A stretch of 64,000 nt of DNA from Calothrix sp. MO_167.B12 (GCA_030066045.1 JASJCJ010000029.1:1-64000), one strand, 5' to 3'; counted from the stretch's first letter, positions 11,259-21,996 are shown. Program-made: numbers and translations. The notes: generated by a model from the letters alone, not told the origin.

Positions 11259-11440
11259 ACTTAACGCCAAGTTATGGCTTATTAATACTATTGTCTATTG
11301 TTCCTGCAATCGCTAAATTCACAATTTCGGCTTAATGCCTGAAAGCCTTATTATCAATGGTTTCTAAAAATACCAATATTTTTAATTGAACCTGCGGAAT
11401 GTGGGTAAATAGCCAAAAACTTCAGATTCTTTGAATTGCC

Positions 11441-11767
11441 CTATAGCGATATCACAGTTTCAGTAGATTGACCCTGTGGGTGACGAGAGCGAAGATGTAA
11501 AGTGATTTCCGTATCAAGTCGCTTGAGGAAAATCAGCAACTTCCCCTCGCTGAACCTTTGAAACTCTCCTCTCATCAAATGGGATACTTCTGGCTGGGGA
11601 ATACCAAGAAGTTCACTGATTTCCCGTTGTTTCAGGTTGCGTTGTTTCAGAAGACGCAGTACCTGAATACCTATTTTGCCCCGCGTAAAAAATTCATCTG
11701 CATCGGACAAACCGAGGTCAGCAAATACGTTACCACTGCTTTCTTCAAAAATGGGTTCCTGTGTCAT
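11441..11767 (-). CDS. XRE-family antitoxin-like protein (HigA-like)
   Basis: HTH: VLRLLKQRNLKQREISELLGIPQPEVSHLMRGEF; 4-bp overlap with the upstream toxin-like gene. Confidence 0.8.
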   Translation of the reverse strand: MTQEPIFEESSGNVFADLGLSDADEFFTRGKIGIQVLRLLKQRNLKQREISELLGIPQPEVSHLMRGEFQRFSEGKLLIFLKRLDTEITLHLRSRHPQGQSTETVISL

Positions 11768-12138
11768 TCTTGTTTTTCCCTTGCTACCGCATCCTTATAA
11801 CGTTGTTTAATCAGTTCAATATCAGCCTGTGGGGTTTTAATACCCTGTTTGGATTTCTTTTGAAAAACGTGCAGGACATAGATTTGTTCTCCAATCTTTA
11901 CCACATAAACAGCCCTGTAAGTATCGGTATCGTAGCGTTTGATGATTTCATACACACCACTTCCAACACCCTTAAAAGACTTGGCATCCATTGGCGTTTC
12001 TCCAGCTTGCACCAATTGCAATGCATAGCCTAGTGATGCGCGTACCTCTTCAGGAAATGAGCGGATATTTTTGAGAGAGTCTCCCATCCAAACAAGAGGT
12101 CGTAAAGGAATTTCTATAATATCCTCATCTTCGTCCAT
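11764..12138 (-). CDS. RelE/HigB (Gp49-like) toxin family protein
   Basis: PLVWMGDSLKNIRSFPEEVR..GYALQLVQAGETPMDAKSFKGVGSGVYEI..DTYRAVYVVKIGEQIYVLHVFQKKSKQG. Confidence 0.82.
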   Translation of the reverse strand: MDEDEDIIEIPLRPLVWMGDSLKNIRSFPEEVRASLGYALQLVQAGETPMDAKSFKGVGSGVYEIIKRYDTDTYRAVYVVKIGEQIYVLHVFQKKSKQGIKTPQADIELIKQRYKDAVAREKQE

Positions 12139-12328
12139 TTTATATGAAATTTCCTATAAAACAAGTGAGAAATTACCATTAAATGTACCCCACCCTATCT
12201 TTGAGGTAAATAAAATTTACCTTTCTCCCTACTCCCTGCCTCCTTCCCTCCTTCCCTCCTTCTTGTTTTCCGATTATGCTTATTAATATATAGTTGTATG
12301 GGCTACATCTGCCTCTACTTGGAGCGTC

Positions 12329-14551
12329 ATGACTAATAAATCCAAGAGAACCACCAATAAAATTAATCTTAAAGACCCCAAATACTACATCAATCGAGAG
12401 CTAAGTTGGCTTGAATTTAATAGTAGAGTCTTGCATGAAGCTTGCGATCCGCGCACGCCACTTTTAGAGCGGTTAAAATTTCTTGCCATTACTAGCTCTA
12501 ACCTGGATGAATTTTTCATGGTGCGGGTAGCAGCATTAAAGCAACAAGTAGAAGCAAAGGTGAGCCAGTTAACCTTTGATGGACGCACTCCCCAACAACA
12601 GTTAGAGGAAATTAGTTTAACCCTCCGTCCAGTGGTAGCACAACAGCACCAACACTTCGATCAAGCTATTCAACCACTACTGGCAAAACATGGTATCCAT
12701 ATCATTAACTACATAGAGCTAAATCAAAAGCAGCGTACCTATATAGACAAATACTATGAAGAACAAGTTTTTCCGGTTCTTACACCCCTAGCCGTCGATC
12801 CCAGCCATCCCTTTCCCTATATTTCTAATCTCAGCCTGAATTTAGCAGTAGTCATCCAAAATCCAGACACCAAAGAAGAATTCTTTGCTCGGGTTAAAGT
12901 CCCTAAAGTTTTACCCCGGTTTATCCAATTACCCCAAGATTTAGGCATTCGCAACAATGGGAAACCATCGGTATGGACTGGCGTACCCTTAGAACAAGCA
13001 GTAGCTCATAATCTAGAATCCCTATTTCCGGGGATGAATATTCTCGAATATCACCCCTTCCGCATTACCCGCGATGCCGATTTAGTCTTGGAAGAAGACG
13101 AAGCAGATGACCTATTATTAGCAATCGAACAGGAGTTACGCAAACGTCGCGTGGGAGGGACTCCAGTCAGACTAGAAATTAAATCTCAAACCCCCGCAGT
13201 AATTCGTAGCCGTTTGTTACAAGATTTACAACTGGCGGAAACTGATATCTATGAAGTAGAAGGATTGTTAGGGTTGGGAGATTTGATGTATTTCATGTCT
13301 TTGCCCCTATTAAACCTGAAAGACTCTCCTTGGAAACCAGTAGTACCTATTCGTCTCCAGCGCCTGGGAGAAACCAACATAGACCCAAATATCCAACAGA
13401 GGTCAGAAGCCAAAGATTTTTTTGCCGTCATTCGGGAACGAGATTTACTAGTACACCACCCCTACGATTCTTTCTCCGCATCGGTGGTACGCTTTATTAC
13501 CCAAGCTATGCAAGACCCCAATGTCCTGGCAATCAAGATGACCCTTTACCGGACTTCTGGGGATTCCCCGATTATCAATGCTTTAATTGCGGCGGCGGAA
13601 AATGGTAAGCAAGTATCTGTGCTAGTGGAATTAAAAGCCAGATTTGATGAGGAAAATAATATTTATTGGGCTAGACGTTTAGAAAATGTGGGAGTACACG
13701 TTGTTTATGGTCTTTTTGGTCTGAAAACCCACAGTAAAATAGTCATGGTGGTGCGACGAGAAAAAGACCGCATCCGTCGTTATGTCCACATTGGTACTGG
13801 GAATTACAACCCCAAAACTGCAAAACTATACACGGATTTAGGATTATTTAGTTGCCGTGAAGAATTAGGTGCTGATTTAACCGACTTATTTAACTTCCTT
13901 ACAGGTTACTCCCGTCAAAAATCCTACCGCAAATTGTTAGTAGCACCCGTAAATATGCGCGATCGCTTTCTGGCATTAATTCGTCGTGAAATGGAAAATG
14001 CTGAAAATGGATTGTCTGGAAGAATTGTTGCCAAAATGAATTCTCTTGTAGATCCAGACATCATCGCCAATTTATATGCAGCTTCCCGTGCTGGGGTGCA
14101 AATTGACCTAATTATCCGGGGTATTTGCTGTTTGCGACCAGGTATAAAAGATATCAGTGATAATATTCGCGTGATCAGCATTGTTGGTCGCTTTTTAGAA
14201 CACTCCCGGGTTTTTTACTTTTACAACAACGGTGCAGAGGAAATTTTCATCGGTAGTGCGGATTGGATGCCTCGCAACTTAAATCGCCGAGTGGAGGCTA
14301 TTACCCCCATCCTGGAGCCAGAAATTGCCAAGGACTTGCAAGAAATTTTGGGTATCATGTTGGCAGATAATCGCCAAGCCTGGGAACTACAAACAGATGG
14401 TAGTTATGTACAAAGAAGACCAGGGGAAGACTGTCCCGAAGCTAGTTCACAAGTAGCTCTGATGTCTATGGCATTAGGTTCTACTGGTGGTGCTAACCCT
14501 TTGGTAAATACAGATAATGTTTCTCCCAAGTTGAAAATAGGGAACTCTTAA
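12329..14551 (+). CDS. ppk1: Polyphosphate kinase 1
   Basis: YINRELSWLEFNSRVLHEA, LDEFFMVRVAALK, KTHSKI, HIGTGNYNPKTA, IGSADWMPRNLNRRVE. Confidence 0.96.
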   Translation: MTNKSKRTTNKINLKDPKYYINRELSWLEFNSRVLHEACDPRTPLLERLKFLAITSSNLDEFFMVRVAALKQQVEAKVSQLTFDGRTPQQQLEEISLTLRPVVAQQHQHFDQAIQPLLAKHGIHIINYIELNQKQRTYIDKYYEEQVFPVLTPLAVDPSHPFPYISNLSLNLAVVIQNPDTKEEFFARVKVPKVLPRFIQLPQDLGIRNNGKPSVWTGVPLEQAVAHNLESLFPGMNILEYHPFRITRDADLVLEEDEADDLLLAIEQELRKRRVGGTPVRLEIKSQTPAVIRSRLLQDLQLAETDIYEVEGLLGLGDLMYFMSLPLLNLKDSPWKPVVPIRLQRLGETNIDPNIQQRSEAKDFFAVIRERDLLVHHPYDSFSASVVRFITQAMQDPNVLAIKMTLYRTSGDSPIINALIAAAENGKQVSVLVELKARFDEENNIYWARRLENVGVHVVYGLFGLKTHSKIVMVVRREKDRIRRYVHIGTGNYNPKTAKLYTDLGLFSCREELGADLTDLFNFLTGYSRQKSYRKLLVAPVNMRDRFLALIRREMENAENGLSGRIVAKMNSLVDPDIIANLYAASRAGVQIDLIIRGICCLRPGIKDISDNIRVISIVGRFLEHSRVFYFYNNGAEEIFIGSADWMPRNLNRRVEAITPILEPEIAKDLQEILGIMLADNRQAWELQTDGSYVQRRPGEDCPEASSQVALMSMALGSTGGANPLVNTDNVSPKLKIGNS

Positions 14552-14561
14552 CAGGGAATAG

Positions 14562-14936
14562 TTAAAGCAGGCGGAAGATGAATGGGTAGCGGAAAGGTTC
14601 ATCGGCATTACTCAAACAATGTATTAATGCCACAATTGTTAGTCCCCAATGAATGAGAAAACCAAGGGCAACTATGGGGAAAAACAAGATCCCACCAATC
14701 CCAAAGGTAATCCAAGAGATAATCCCAATGGGTACTCCTATTACAGTTGCCCAGAACCAAACATTGAAATGAAAATTAATTGATTCTTTGGCATTGTCTT
14801 TGACTACAGAATCGTCGGAAATGATGCTAATAATAATGGGGATGCCAATGGAAAATAAAGTAGTACTGAAGAATATTGCTCCATGACATAAACAGGATAG
14901 CAGTTTGCGCTTGTCGGAATTATATGTGACTTGCAT
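14562..14936 (-). CDS. DUF4870-like membrane protein
   Basis: LSCLCHGAIFFSTTLFSIGIPIIISII..DNAKESINFHFN pattern; three hydrophobic segments. Confidence 0.75.
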   Translation of the reverse strand: MQVTYNSDKRKLLSCLCHGAIFFSTTLFSIGIPIIISIISDDSVVKDNAKESINFHFNVWFWATVIGVPIGIISWITFGIGGILFFPIVALGFLIHWGLTIVALIHCLSNADEPFRYPFIFRLL

Positions 14937-15064
14937 CCTGGTAGCTCCTTAATTACCTTGATATTTTTGATTTTAATGGGTAAATTAGCGATTTTGTATT
15001 GGAGTTTACCGTACATGACATGGCGATATTCGTTTTCATGAACTACCTACGCACTCCGCTTACG

Positions 15065-16336
15065 CTACGTGCGAGGTTTCTGACGTTTCACCTGCTGAAC
15101 TTTCCTAAAACCTCCACAATTGTGCGTGGTCTTAGAAAGAGGTTCAGCATCCACGTTTATGAGGCTAGTTCCTAACCCCAGTGCATAATTAAGCATTACT
15201 ATAGCTGCCGACACATCTCGGTCAGCAACAAAATTACAAATCTCACAATTATGCACACGCTCGGATAACTCTTTTTTCTTTTTGTGTCCGCAATTAGGAC
15301 AGGTTTGAGATGGGGCAATCTTCAGGGGAACATCAACAAATACCCCATCACATTCACTAAGTTTGTATTTGATCAGTGAAGTTAGATTACCAATTCCAAC
15401 ATCCAATAAAGACCGGTTAAGTCCCGTCTTTTGATGTTTTCTTTTGCTGCCCTTTTTGGCTTTACGAGTCATCTGAGTGATGTTCAACTTCTCGGTAGCT
15501 ACCAGTGAATTACTCTTTATTATCTGTGCAGACACTTTATGTTGCCAATCCTGTCTTTGGTTAGCAACTTTGTTTTGAAGTTTACTTATCTGTTTTCTGG
15601 TTTTTCTCCAATGTTTAGATGCTTTGATTTTCTTTTTGAAATTAGGCGCACGTTTGCGGCGTAATTTCTTAGAAGCCTGCTCTATTTTTTTTTGGGTATT
15701 ACCTAGGAATTTTGGATTATTAATGATCATGCCATCTGAACAAGCAATAGCATGGTAAGTACCAAAATCTAAACCAATAGCACCTGTGCTGGTTTCTCTT
15801 TTTGGTTCGCAATTTACTGTAATTGAGGCATACCATTTACCTTGCTTCCAAATAATTGTACAGGTTGTTGGTGTACCCCAAGTTCTAGCTTTACCCCTCA
15901 TTTGAATTTGCCCTAAATTGGACAGTTCCAAATAACCATTATCCCCTGTTGTGTGTGCCTTCCATCCACTTATCCCTGGGTAAGTCCAACCACGATAATG
16001 TCGCGCTCCCTTGAATTTTGGATATCCACTTAACCCCTTGAAAAATCTTTGAAAGGCATAATCAACACGTTTAACAGTGGACTGTAAAGCTTGTGAACCT
16101 AACTGTTTATATTCAACCCAGCACTCTTTGAATTCTGGCAAACTGTTTTGTTGGTCATAGTAACTAATAGAATTACCAAAACGCTGATATTCTGTCTTTC
16201 TATGGTAAAGACAGGCGTTATATAAATCTTTGTGAAGTCGTCGCCAATAATGTAATTTGACTTCTTGAGATTTAGTTGGATATAAGCGAAAGGTTGTTCT
16301 ACGTGTTACTATCATGGGTGTGATTATATCATTCAC
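15065..16336 (-). CDS. tnpB: RNA-guided endonuclease TnpB / OrfB
   Basis: RuvC-I GLDFGTYHAIACSDG, RuvC-II TEKLNI, zinc finger CPNCGHKKK...CEICNFVADRDVSAA; likely true start at an internal Met (MIVTRRTTFRLYP). Confidence 0.93.
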   Translation of the reverse strand: MNDIITPMIVTRRTTFRLYPTKSQEVKLHYWRRLHKDLYNACLYHRKTEYQRFGNSISYYDQQNSLPEFKECWVEYKQLGSQALQSTVKRVDYAFQRFFKGLSGYPKFKGARHYRGWTYPGISGWKAHTTGDNGYLELSNLGQIQMRGKARTWGTPTTCTIIWKQGKWYASITVNCEPKRETSTGAIGLDFGTYHAIACSDGMIINNPKFLGNTQKKIEQASKKLRRKRAPNFKKKIKASKHWRKTRKQISKLQNKVANQRQDWQHKVSAQIIKSNSLVATEKLNITQMTRKAKKGSKRKHQKTGLNRSLLDVGIGNLTSLIKYKLSECDGVFVDVPLKIAPSQTCPNCGHKKKKELSERVHNCEICNFVADRDVSAAIVMLNYALGLGTSLINVDAEPLSKTTHNCGGFRKVQQVKRQKPRT

Positions 16337-16346
16337 CTAATATCCA

Positions 16347-16760
16347 GTGCAACCCTCACTCAGAAAGAGTTCTCATGCTGTATTCTGTATTCACCTACAT
16401 ATTGTGTTGGGAACCAAGTATCGGCGCAAAGTGATTACTTCTGAAATCCTCACTAGACTGCAAGCAATTTTCACGAATCTCTGTGAACAACGAAAAAGTA
16501 TTTTAATTGAGTTCAACGGCGAGGAAGACCATGTTCACTTGTTGGTCAATCTGTCACCAGACAATCATATTTCTGAATTCGTAAAAGTCCTAAAAGCTTC
16601 GTCAAGCAGACTAATCCGCAAGGAGTTCAAATCACACGTAGACAAATACTACTGTCAGCCTGTTTTTTGGTCTAGTTCATATTTTGTGAATTCTAGTGGT
16701 GGGGTATCCCTCGATGTGTTGAAGAAATACATCAAGCAGCAAAATTCTCCGCCTGGATAA
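16347..16760 (+). CDS. tnpA: IS200/IS605 Y1 HUH transposase TnpA
   Basis: LHIVLGTKYRRKV, HUH motif EEDHVHLLVNL, C-terminal helix KKYIKQQ. Confidence 0.93.
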   Translation: MQPSLRKSSHAVFCIHLHIVLGTKYRRKVITSEILTRLQAIFTNLCEQRKSILIEFNGEEDHVHLLVNLSPDNHISEFVKVLKASSSRLIRKEFKSHVDKYYCQPVFWSSSYFVNSSGGVSLDVLKKYIKQQNSPPG

Positions 16761-16968
16761 CTAGACCCTGCCCTTGCTTTCATCCCCAGGTTCCGAAGAC
16801 TCCACCTGGGGACTTCCCGCAAGGAAGGTTAAACATAGATTAATTTTGGATTAATTTTAAGTGTTATTCTCTACTTCCACACCCAGTAACAAGTAGAAAT
16901 TGCCAGCAAATATTACCAACATACAAGTAAAATATAAGAGTTTTCACATAGGCTTGCCTAGGAAAAAA

Positions 16969-16993
16969 AAGCCCTACCTAGCCGATAGGGCTT
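16969..16993 (-). terminator. Intergenic hairpin with adjoining A/U tract
   Basis: AAAAAAAAGCCCTA-CCTAGCCGA-TAGGGCTT. Confidence 0.6.
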
Positions 16994-17771
16994 GACTGAC
17001 AGAAGTTGAAATAATGTGCAACAAGTACACATTATCAATACATTTCACCCCTCTTTATACTGATCTGGATGTTTTATAAAGTACAGAGTATATACTGAGA
17101 TGCAACCTTCACATCACCATAATTACCCATTCCCGGAAGTTCCCCCATGGGAAAATCCCACAACCAAGGATCTGAAAATGCTTTGTGACTAATTCTTCAA
17201 GGGCGCACGCAATGCGCCCCTACAAACTCCGCGCTGATGAACTATTTTCAAGTTAGCCCCTCATGAACCTTGGTACACAACCAAGCATGAAAATACCTGT
17301 TACCTGTTACCTGTTGCCTGTTGCCTGTTGCCTGTTGCCTATTTTCAAGCTAGTCCCCCACAGGAAAATCCCACAACCAAGCATAAAAATATCTGTTCCC
17401 TATTCCCTATTTTCAAGCTAGTCCCACTCTGCGAGAAGCCACGCTTCGCGCGTCTACATGGACAATATTTTGTCCACAACCAAGGATGAAAATACTTCCC
17501 TTACTCTGGGCGGGGAAACCCCGCCCCTACTCCGAACTCCGAATTCCGAACTCCCTATTTTCAAGTTAGTCTCCCATGAACGTTTGTATACAACCAAACA
17601 TGAAAATAATCCCTTCACTCTGGGCGGGGAAATCCCGCCCCTACTCCTACTCTACGAGAAGCCACTTCGTGTCTACACTCCTTCCCTCCTTCACTCCTTC
17701 ACTCTATAGACTGAGGCCAAAACCTTGATATAATCCCCTGGCAAGCAACTAATGGTTGTGGGAAGAGAATC

Positions 17772-19013
17772 ATGGCGGAATGGCAAGAAATTAGTGGTGG
17801 AGTGACAGCGCCCAAAGGTTATCGGGCAGCAGGAATTAAGGCTGGATTCAAGCCTTCTGGTTTACCCGATTTGGCGCTAATATTATCTGATGTAGAAGCG
17901 ATCGCTGCTGGTGTGTTTACTACTAGTCAGGTGAGGGCGGCTTGTGTGGATTATTGCCGCCAAAACTTACAGGCAAAGCATGGTGCCCGGGCGATTCTTT
18001 GTAACGCCGGACAAGCAAATGCGGCTACGGGGGAACAAGGTGTGGTGGATGCAGAAGAAAGTGCCCAGCTATTGGCTAATGAGTTAAATATTCCTCCAGA
18101 ATCAATTCTTTTGGCTTCTACGGGGGTAATTGGGCAAAGAATGAAGATGGAGGCTATGCGTAGCGGTATGCCCCAATTGGTAGCAGACTTATCAGCAACA
18201 GGTTCTGATGCCGCAGCCCAAGCAATTGTGACTACAGATTTGGTGACAAAATCCATTGCCTTAGAAACTATTATAGGCGATCGCCCGGTACGGATTGGAG
18301 GAATTTCTAAAGGTTCGGGAATGATTCACCCGAATATGGCAACTATGCTAGCATTTGTAACTACCGATGCGGCTGTTTCTCCCCACCTATGGCAAGAAAT
18401 GTTAAGCAGGGCTGCTGACAGAAGTTTTAATGCCATTACTGTTGATGGGGATACTAGTACTAACGACTGTTTAATAGCCTTGGCAAATGGTCAATCCCGC
18501 ACCCATGCAATTACAGAAAAAGGGCGTGATGCAGACAAATTAGAGGCGATGCTAACAGCAGTATGCCAGCATTTAGCCAAAGCGATTGCTCGTGATGGTG
18601 AAGGTGCAACTTGTTTACTGGAAGTACAGGTGACGGGAGCGCAGAATGAAAAATCAGCCCGTCAAATTGCTAAAACCATTGTTGGTTCTTCCCTGGTGAA
18701 GTCTGCAATCTTTGGACACGATCCCAACTGGGGACGTATTGCTGCTGCTGCAGGTAGGGCTGGGGTACAATTTGACCAAGAAAATCTACGTATCCAGTTA
18801 GGGGATTTTCTGTTAATGGAAAACGGTCAACCCTTACAATTTGACCGTGGGGCGGCCAGTGCATACCTGAAACAAGCCTCTGAGGGTGCCTATTTAAAAG
18901 AGGATACCGTGTTAATTTCCGTAAGTATTGGTAATGGTCATGGTTCCGGTATTGCCTGGGGTTGTGATTTAAGTTACGACTACGTCAAGATCAACGCTGA
19001 GTATACCACTTAA
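17772..19013 (+). CDS. argJ: Bifunctional glutamate N-acetyltransferase / amino-acid acetyltransferase
   Basis: GVTAPKGYRAAGIKAG, ASTGVIGQRM, KGSGMIHPNMATMLAFVTTDA, autoprocessing region, GHDPNWGRIAAAAGRAG. Confidence 0.96.
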   Translation: MAEWQEISGGVTAPKGYRAAGIKAGFKPSGLPDLALILSDVEAIAAGVFTTSQVRAACVDYCRQNLQAKHGARAILCNAGQANAATGEQGVVDAEESAQLLANELNIPPESILLASTGVIGQRMKMEAMRSGMPQLVADLSATGSDAAAQAIVTTDLVTKSIALETIIGDRPVRIGGISKGSGMIHPNMATMLAFVTTDAAVSPHLWQEMLSRAADRSFNAITVDGDTSTNDCLIALANGQSRTHAITEKGRDADKLEAMLTAVCQHLAKAIARDGEGATCLLEVQVTGAQNEKSARQIAKTIVGSSLVKSAIFGHDPNWGRIAAAAGRAGVQFDQENLRIQLGDFLLMENGQPLQFDRGAASAYLKQASEGAYLKEDTVLISVSIGNGHGSGIAWGCDLSYDYVKINAEYTT

Positions 19014-19341
19014 TTTTCAATTAGCTCAGACTTGAGTCTGGGAATTTATTCCTAGTACTTGACCACATTAATTTTGATGGGCAGCTGTAGTGCGGGCATC
19101 TTGCCCGCTTTTTGTCAACAGGGAGCGAGACGCTCCCACTACATTTTTTACCCTTCAGAATTAATGTGGCGGAACACTAGTTGAGGTAGATGGGTAGGGA
19201 ACATCAGAGTAATAGTTTTATACACTACAAGATTGTGGATGCTGTGCCCTTACCAAGAATGTATGTGTCGCAAACATTCTTGGAATTGGTATTATGAATT
19301 AACCAAAAACTGATGTAGCAACGCCTGGAAAATCCAAAATA

Positions 19342-20649
19342 CTAACGGGTGCTACTAAACCACTCAACAATGCCATCCGCCAACACCATCGCTAGATTTT
19401 GCTGCTCGTAGGGATCTATAATCCATTGCAATTCTTCAGGATTGCTCAAATAACCCAACTCCAACAATAACGATGGAGCAATTGTAGGCCGAGCTAATGC
19501 CAGATTTTTCCAACGTACCCCATCAGAAGGTCTGCCTAAATTTTGTACCATATACTTTTGTAAAAATTTCGCCATCCCCAAAGCCTGGGGATGATACCAA
19601 TAAGTACCTACACCCTGGACTTGTTTACCACTCCTGACTGTATTAGCATGATTATAATGGATAGAAAGAGCGATCGCAGGTTCAATGGTGTTAATTCTAG
19701 CAATGCGATTGGCTAAGGATAATTCTACATCATCCTCTCTAGTCAAATATACCACTGCCCCCCGCAGTTCCAACTGCTCTCGCAACAACTTCGTCACAAT
19801 TAAGTTAACATCCTTTTCCAAATAACCTTCTGGGCTTTTCGCTCCTGAATCTATCCCCCCATGTCCAGGATCGAGAACAATTTTGATCCCAGATAAAGGT
19901 CCACGAAGTCCAGAGACGGGGGTAAATGTGGGTGTAAAGGGAGAATGACGCAGGGTCAAAATGAGCTTATTTTCCTCATATTTCAGCTTGTAACCCCATT
20001 GTTGGATATTTTTGAGGTTTAAAGTATATTTAACCCTTCTTGTCTCCTCTTGCTGCCAAAAAATGCGGGAAATGATCGGATCGTTGTTGATGGTAACAAT
20101 ATTATTCTTCGCAGTGGTATTATGGAGAGTGAGAGTAAAAATGCGATCGCTCTGTTTGACACTGATGGGTACGGGAGTTCCTAAAGGGAATATTACCTCT
20201 GTCCTATCCTTTAATTTACGGTAAGATATATCACAAGCTAAAGTCTGGGGCGACATATTACTCATGGAAGTTTGCATTTCTTGACGATGAATCCAAGCAC
20301 CATAACCCAGACGCAACCAATCTCCCTTGATAGATGTGACTGTTGCTTTTGTCCCTTTGGGCAGGGGTGTAAGTCTAGTGGCTTCATCGTTGGGAGCGGT
20401 ACGAGTTATACCAGACTCCACAATTACTTCAGCAATTTGTACTGGTGTTTTTAAGTTAACAGCAGTTTCTTCCACACCGCAATTCTCAGTTTTTTGTATT
20501 TTAGATTGGGGTGTGGATTGGTTTGAGCCTATAAATATTAGTCCCAAACCCAGACATAATAATAAAACAATTAGTAACTGACGATAAATTGCGACATCAT
20601 CCCTAAGCAATAGTTGCTGTAGCAAATTCGCCAAACGACGGTGAGCCAT
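19342..20649 (-). CDS. N-acetylmuramoyl-L-alanine amidase (Amidase_3) with SH3/AMIN-like N-terminal region
   Basis: KIVLDPGHGGIDSGAKSPEGYLEKDVNL, LTREDDVELSLANRI, SIHYNHA, LLLELGYLSNPEE. Confidence 0.93.
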   Translation of the reverse strand: MAHRRLANLLQQLLLRDDVAIYRQLLIVLLLCLGLGLIFIGSNQSTPQSKIQKTENCGVEETAVNLKTPVQIAEVIVESGITRTAPNDEATRLTPLPKGTKATVTSIKGDWLRLGYGAWIHRQEMQTSMSNMSPQTLACDISYRKLKDRTEVIFPLGTPVPISVKQSDRIFTLTLHNTTAKNNIVTINNDPIISRIFWQQEETRRVKYTLNLKNIQQWGYKLKYEENKLILTLRHSPFTPTFTPVSGLRGPLSGIKIVLDPGHGGIDSGAKSPEGYLEKDVNLIVTKLLREQLELRGAVVYLTREDDVELSLANRIARINTIEPAIALSIHYNHANTVRSGKQVQGVGTYWYHPQALGMAKFLQKYMVQNLGRPSDGVRWKNLALARPTIAPSLLLELGYLSNPEELQWIIDPYEQQNLAMVLADGIVEWFSSTR

Positions 20650-20898
20650 ATAAATTAAATTGACAAAAACCTTGGCATTTTATTGTTGAGTATATTTTAA
20701 GCGAATAGAACTTACCCAACTGGAATATTTTTTCTGTAGGGGCACAGCATCCACAACATTCTTTCATAGGTTGTAAGCTGACTGATGCCGGGAAGGGAGT
20801 AAGAAAATGTCCTAATGTGATTTGGAACTGCTATAACTTTGCTCCGCTACTGTCAATTAACCCTCATTCTGAGAAAATTCATCACATAATGTAAAAGC

Positions 20899-21324
20899 TT
20901 GCCAGTATATGAAGAGGGTTTAACTATGGCAGAAGTATCAGAAAATACATTAAAGGTTGCACACCAAGGATTTGCCAACCTACAACATGGTTTAGCAACC
21001 GGGGAGTGGGAGCCACTATTAGCAATGCTCTCCGAAGACTTTTGGTTTTGGTTCCCTGTGGGAGAGTATCATGGTTTAAATCATGGCAAACAAAGGGCTA
21101 AAGAATTTTTTACCCATGTCTCGGAAGTGTTTGGGAATAGCATCCGTCTGACTTCTATAGAAAGAATTACCAGTAATGAAACTACCGTAGTATTTGAATT
21201 TAGGGATGAAGGAATGTTGAAAGGAGAACCTTATAAAAATCGCATAGCTGTATCTTTTGATATCCGTGGGGAGCAAATATGTGGCTATCGGGAATATATG
21301 GGGAGTGATGGTAAATCTAATTAG
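20899..21324 (+). CDS. NTF2-like / SnoaL-fold protein
   Basis: LSEDFWFWFPVGEYHGLNHGKQRAKEFF...; size typical of NTF2-like proteins. Confidence 0.65.
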   Translation: MPVYEEGLTMAEVSENTLKVAHQGFANLQHGLATGEWEPLLAMLSEDFWFWFPVGEYHGLNHGKQRAKEFFTHVSEVFGNSIRLTSIERITSNETTVVFEFRDEGMLKGEPYKNRIAVSFDIRGEQICGYREYMGSDGKSN

Positions 21325-21786
21325 GATTGTCATTTCAGTTATCAGTTACCAGTTACCCCATCAATACATCGAAGAGCTAATGAGATAAGGAAAACATTTT
21401 TGACTCTCCACGGATGTAGCTTGCTTCCCCGTAGGGATATCCGGGGCTTGATGAGAGTCTATCTATTTTTTGATCATCAAAAAATAACCAATCACTTCAG
21501 AATGCAGGGGAGTACCCGAGCAAGTAGTTAGGGGATTACCCGAGCAAGTAGTTAGAGTGGGTAAAATTGGAGAATTTATTTTTTGGTATTTCCTCAATCG
21601 GGATTTCTAAATGCGCTAAGCAGAGCTATCCCGTAGGGGATTTCTTTCAGAAAGATTCATAAGTATTAACAAATCTTAATAATCAGTATATAGGACTACG
21701 CCTCCGCAGTTAGGACATTTCTAAATACTGAAACCCTTTGACGAATGCTGTTAAGAGTTAAGAGTTCCCTAGCGCGTAGTGCTATA

Positions 21787-21996
21787 TTAGTCATCCACTA
21801 AACTCATTAAAGCTTGAAAATCAGAGTCTGGTGGCGACTTTATTTGCCTTTGTAACTCTACCAATTGACGTTTTAATCCTCTAGCGACATGAGGCATATT
21901 GCCTTCTAAAGCGATTTGCAGCTGACTTTGTTTGATTTTAATGCGTCGTTGTGTTTCCTGTTCCATGGATGTCGAATCGTGATGTTCAGCAATCAT
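21787..21996 (-). CDS. Hypothetical small protein
   Basis: 69-aa ORF with coherent charged/coiled composition; no family recognised. Confidence 0.45.
   Translation of the reverse strand: MIAEHHDSTSMEQETQRRIKIKQSQLQIALEGNMPHVARGLKRQLVELQRQIKSPPDSDFQALMSLVDD

Larger units (their letters stand above)
15046..16833. mobile_element. IS200/IS605-family element with divergent tnpA and tnpB; approximate bounds set by terminal hairpins
   Basis: Divergent Y1 transposase and TnpB; hairpin CCTACGCAC...GTGCGAGG at the tnpB 3' end and CCCCAGGT...ACCTGGGG plus CTTCC-CGCAA-GGAAG at the tnpA 3' side. Confidence 0.8.

Noticed and set aside
15065-16336. TnpB ORF as a Cas12 effector
   Set aside because: Size, divergent tnpA and absence of a CRISPR array indicate an IS200/IS605 TnpB.
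17458-17709. ORF of 83 aa
   Set aside because: Composed of intergenic repeats and STRRs (SLTLGGETPPLLRTPNSEL...).
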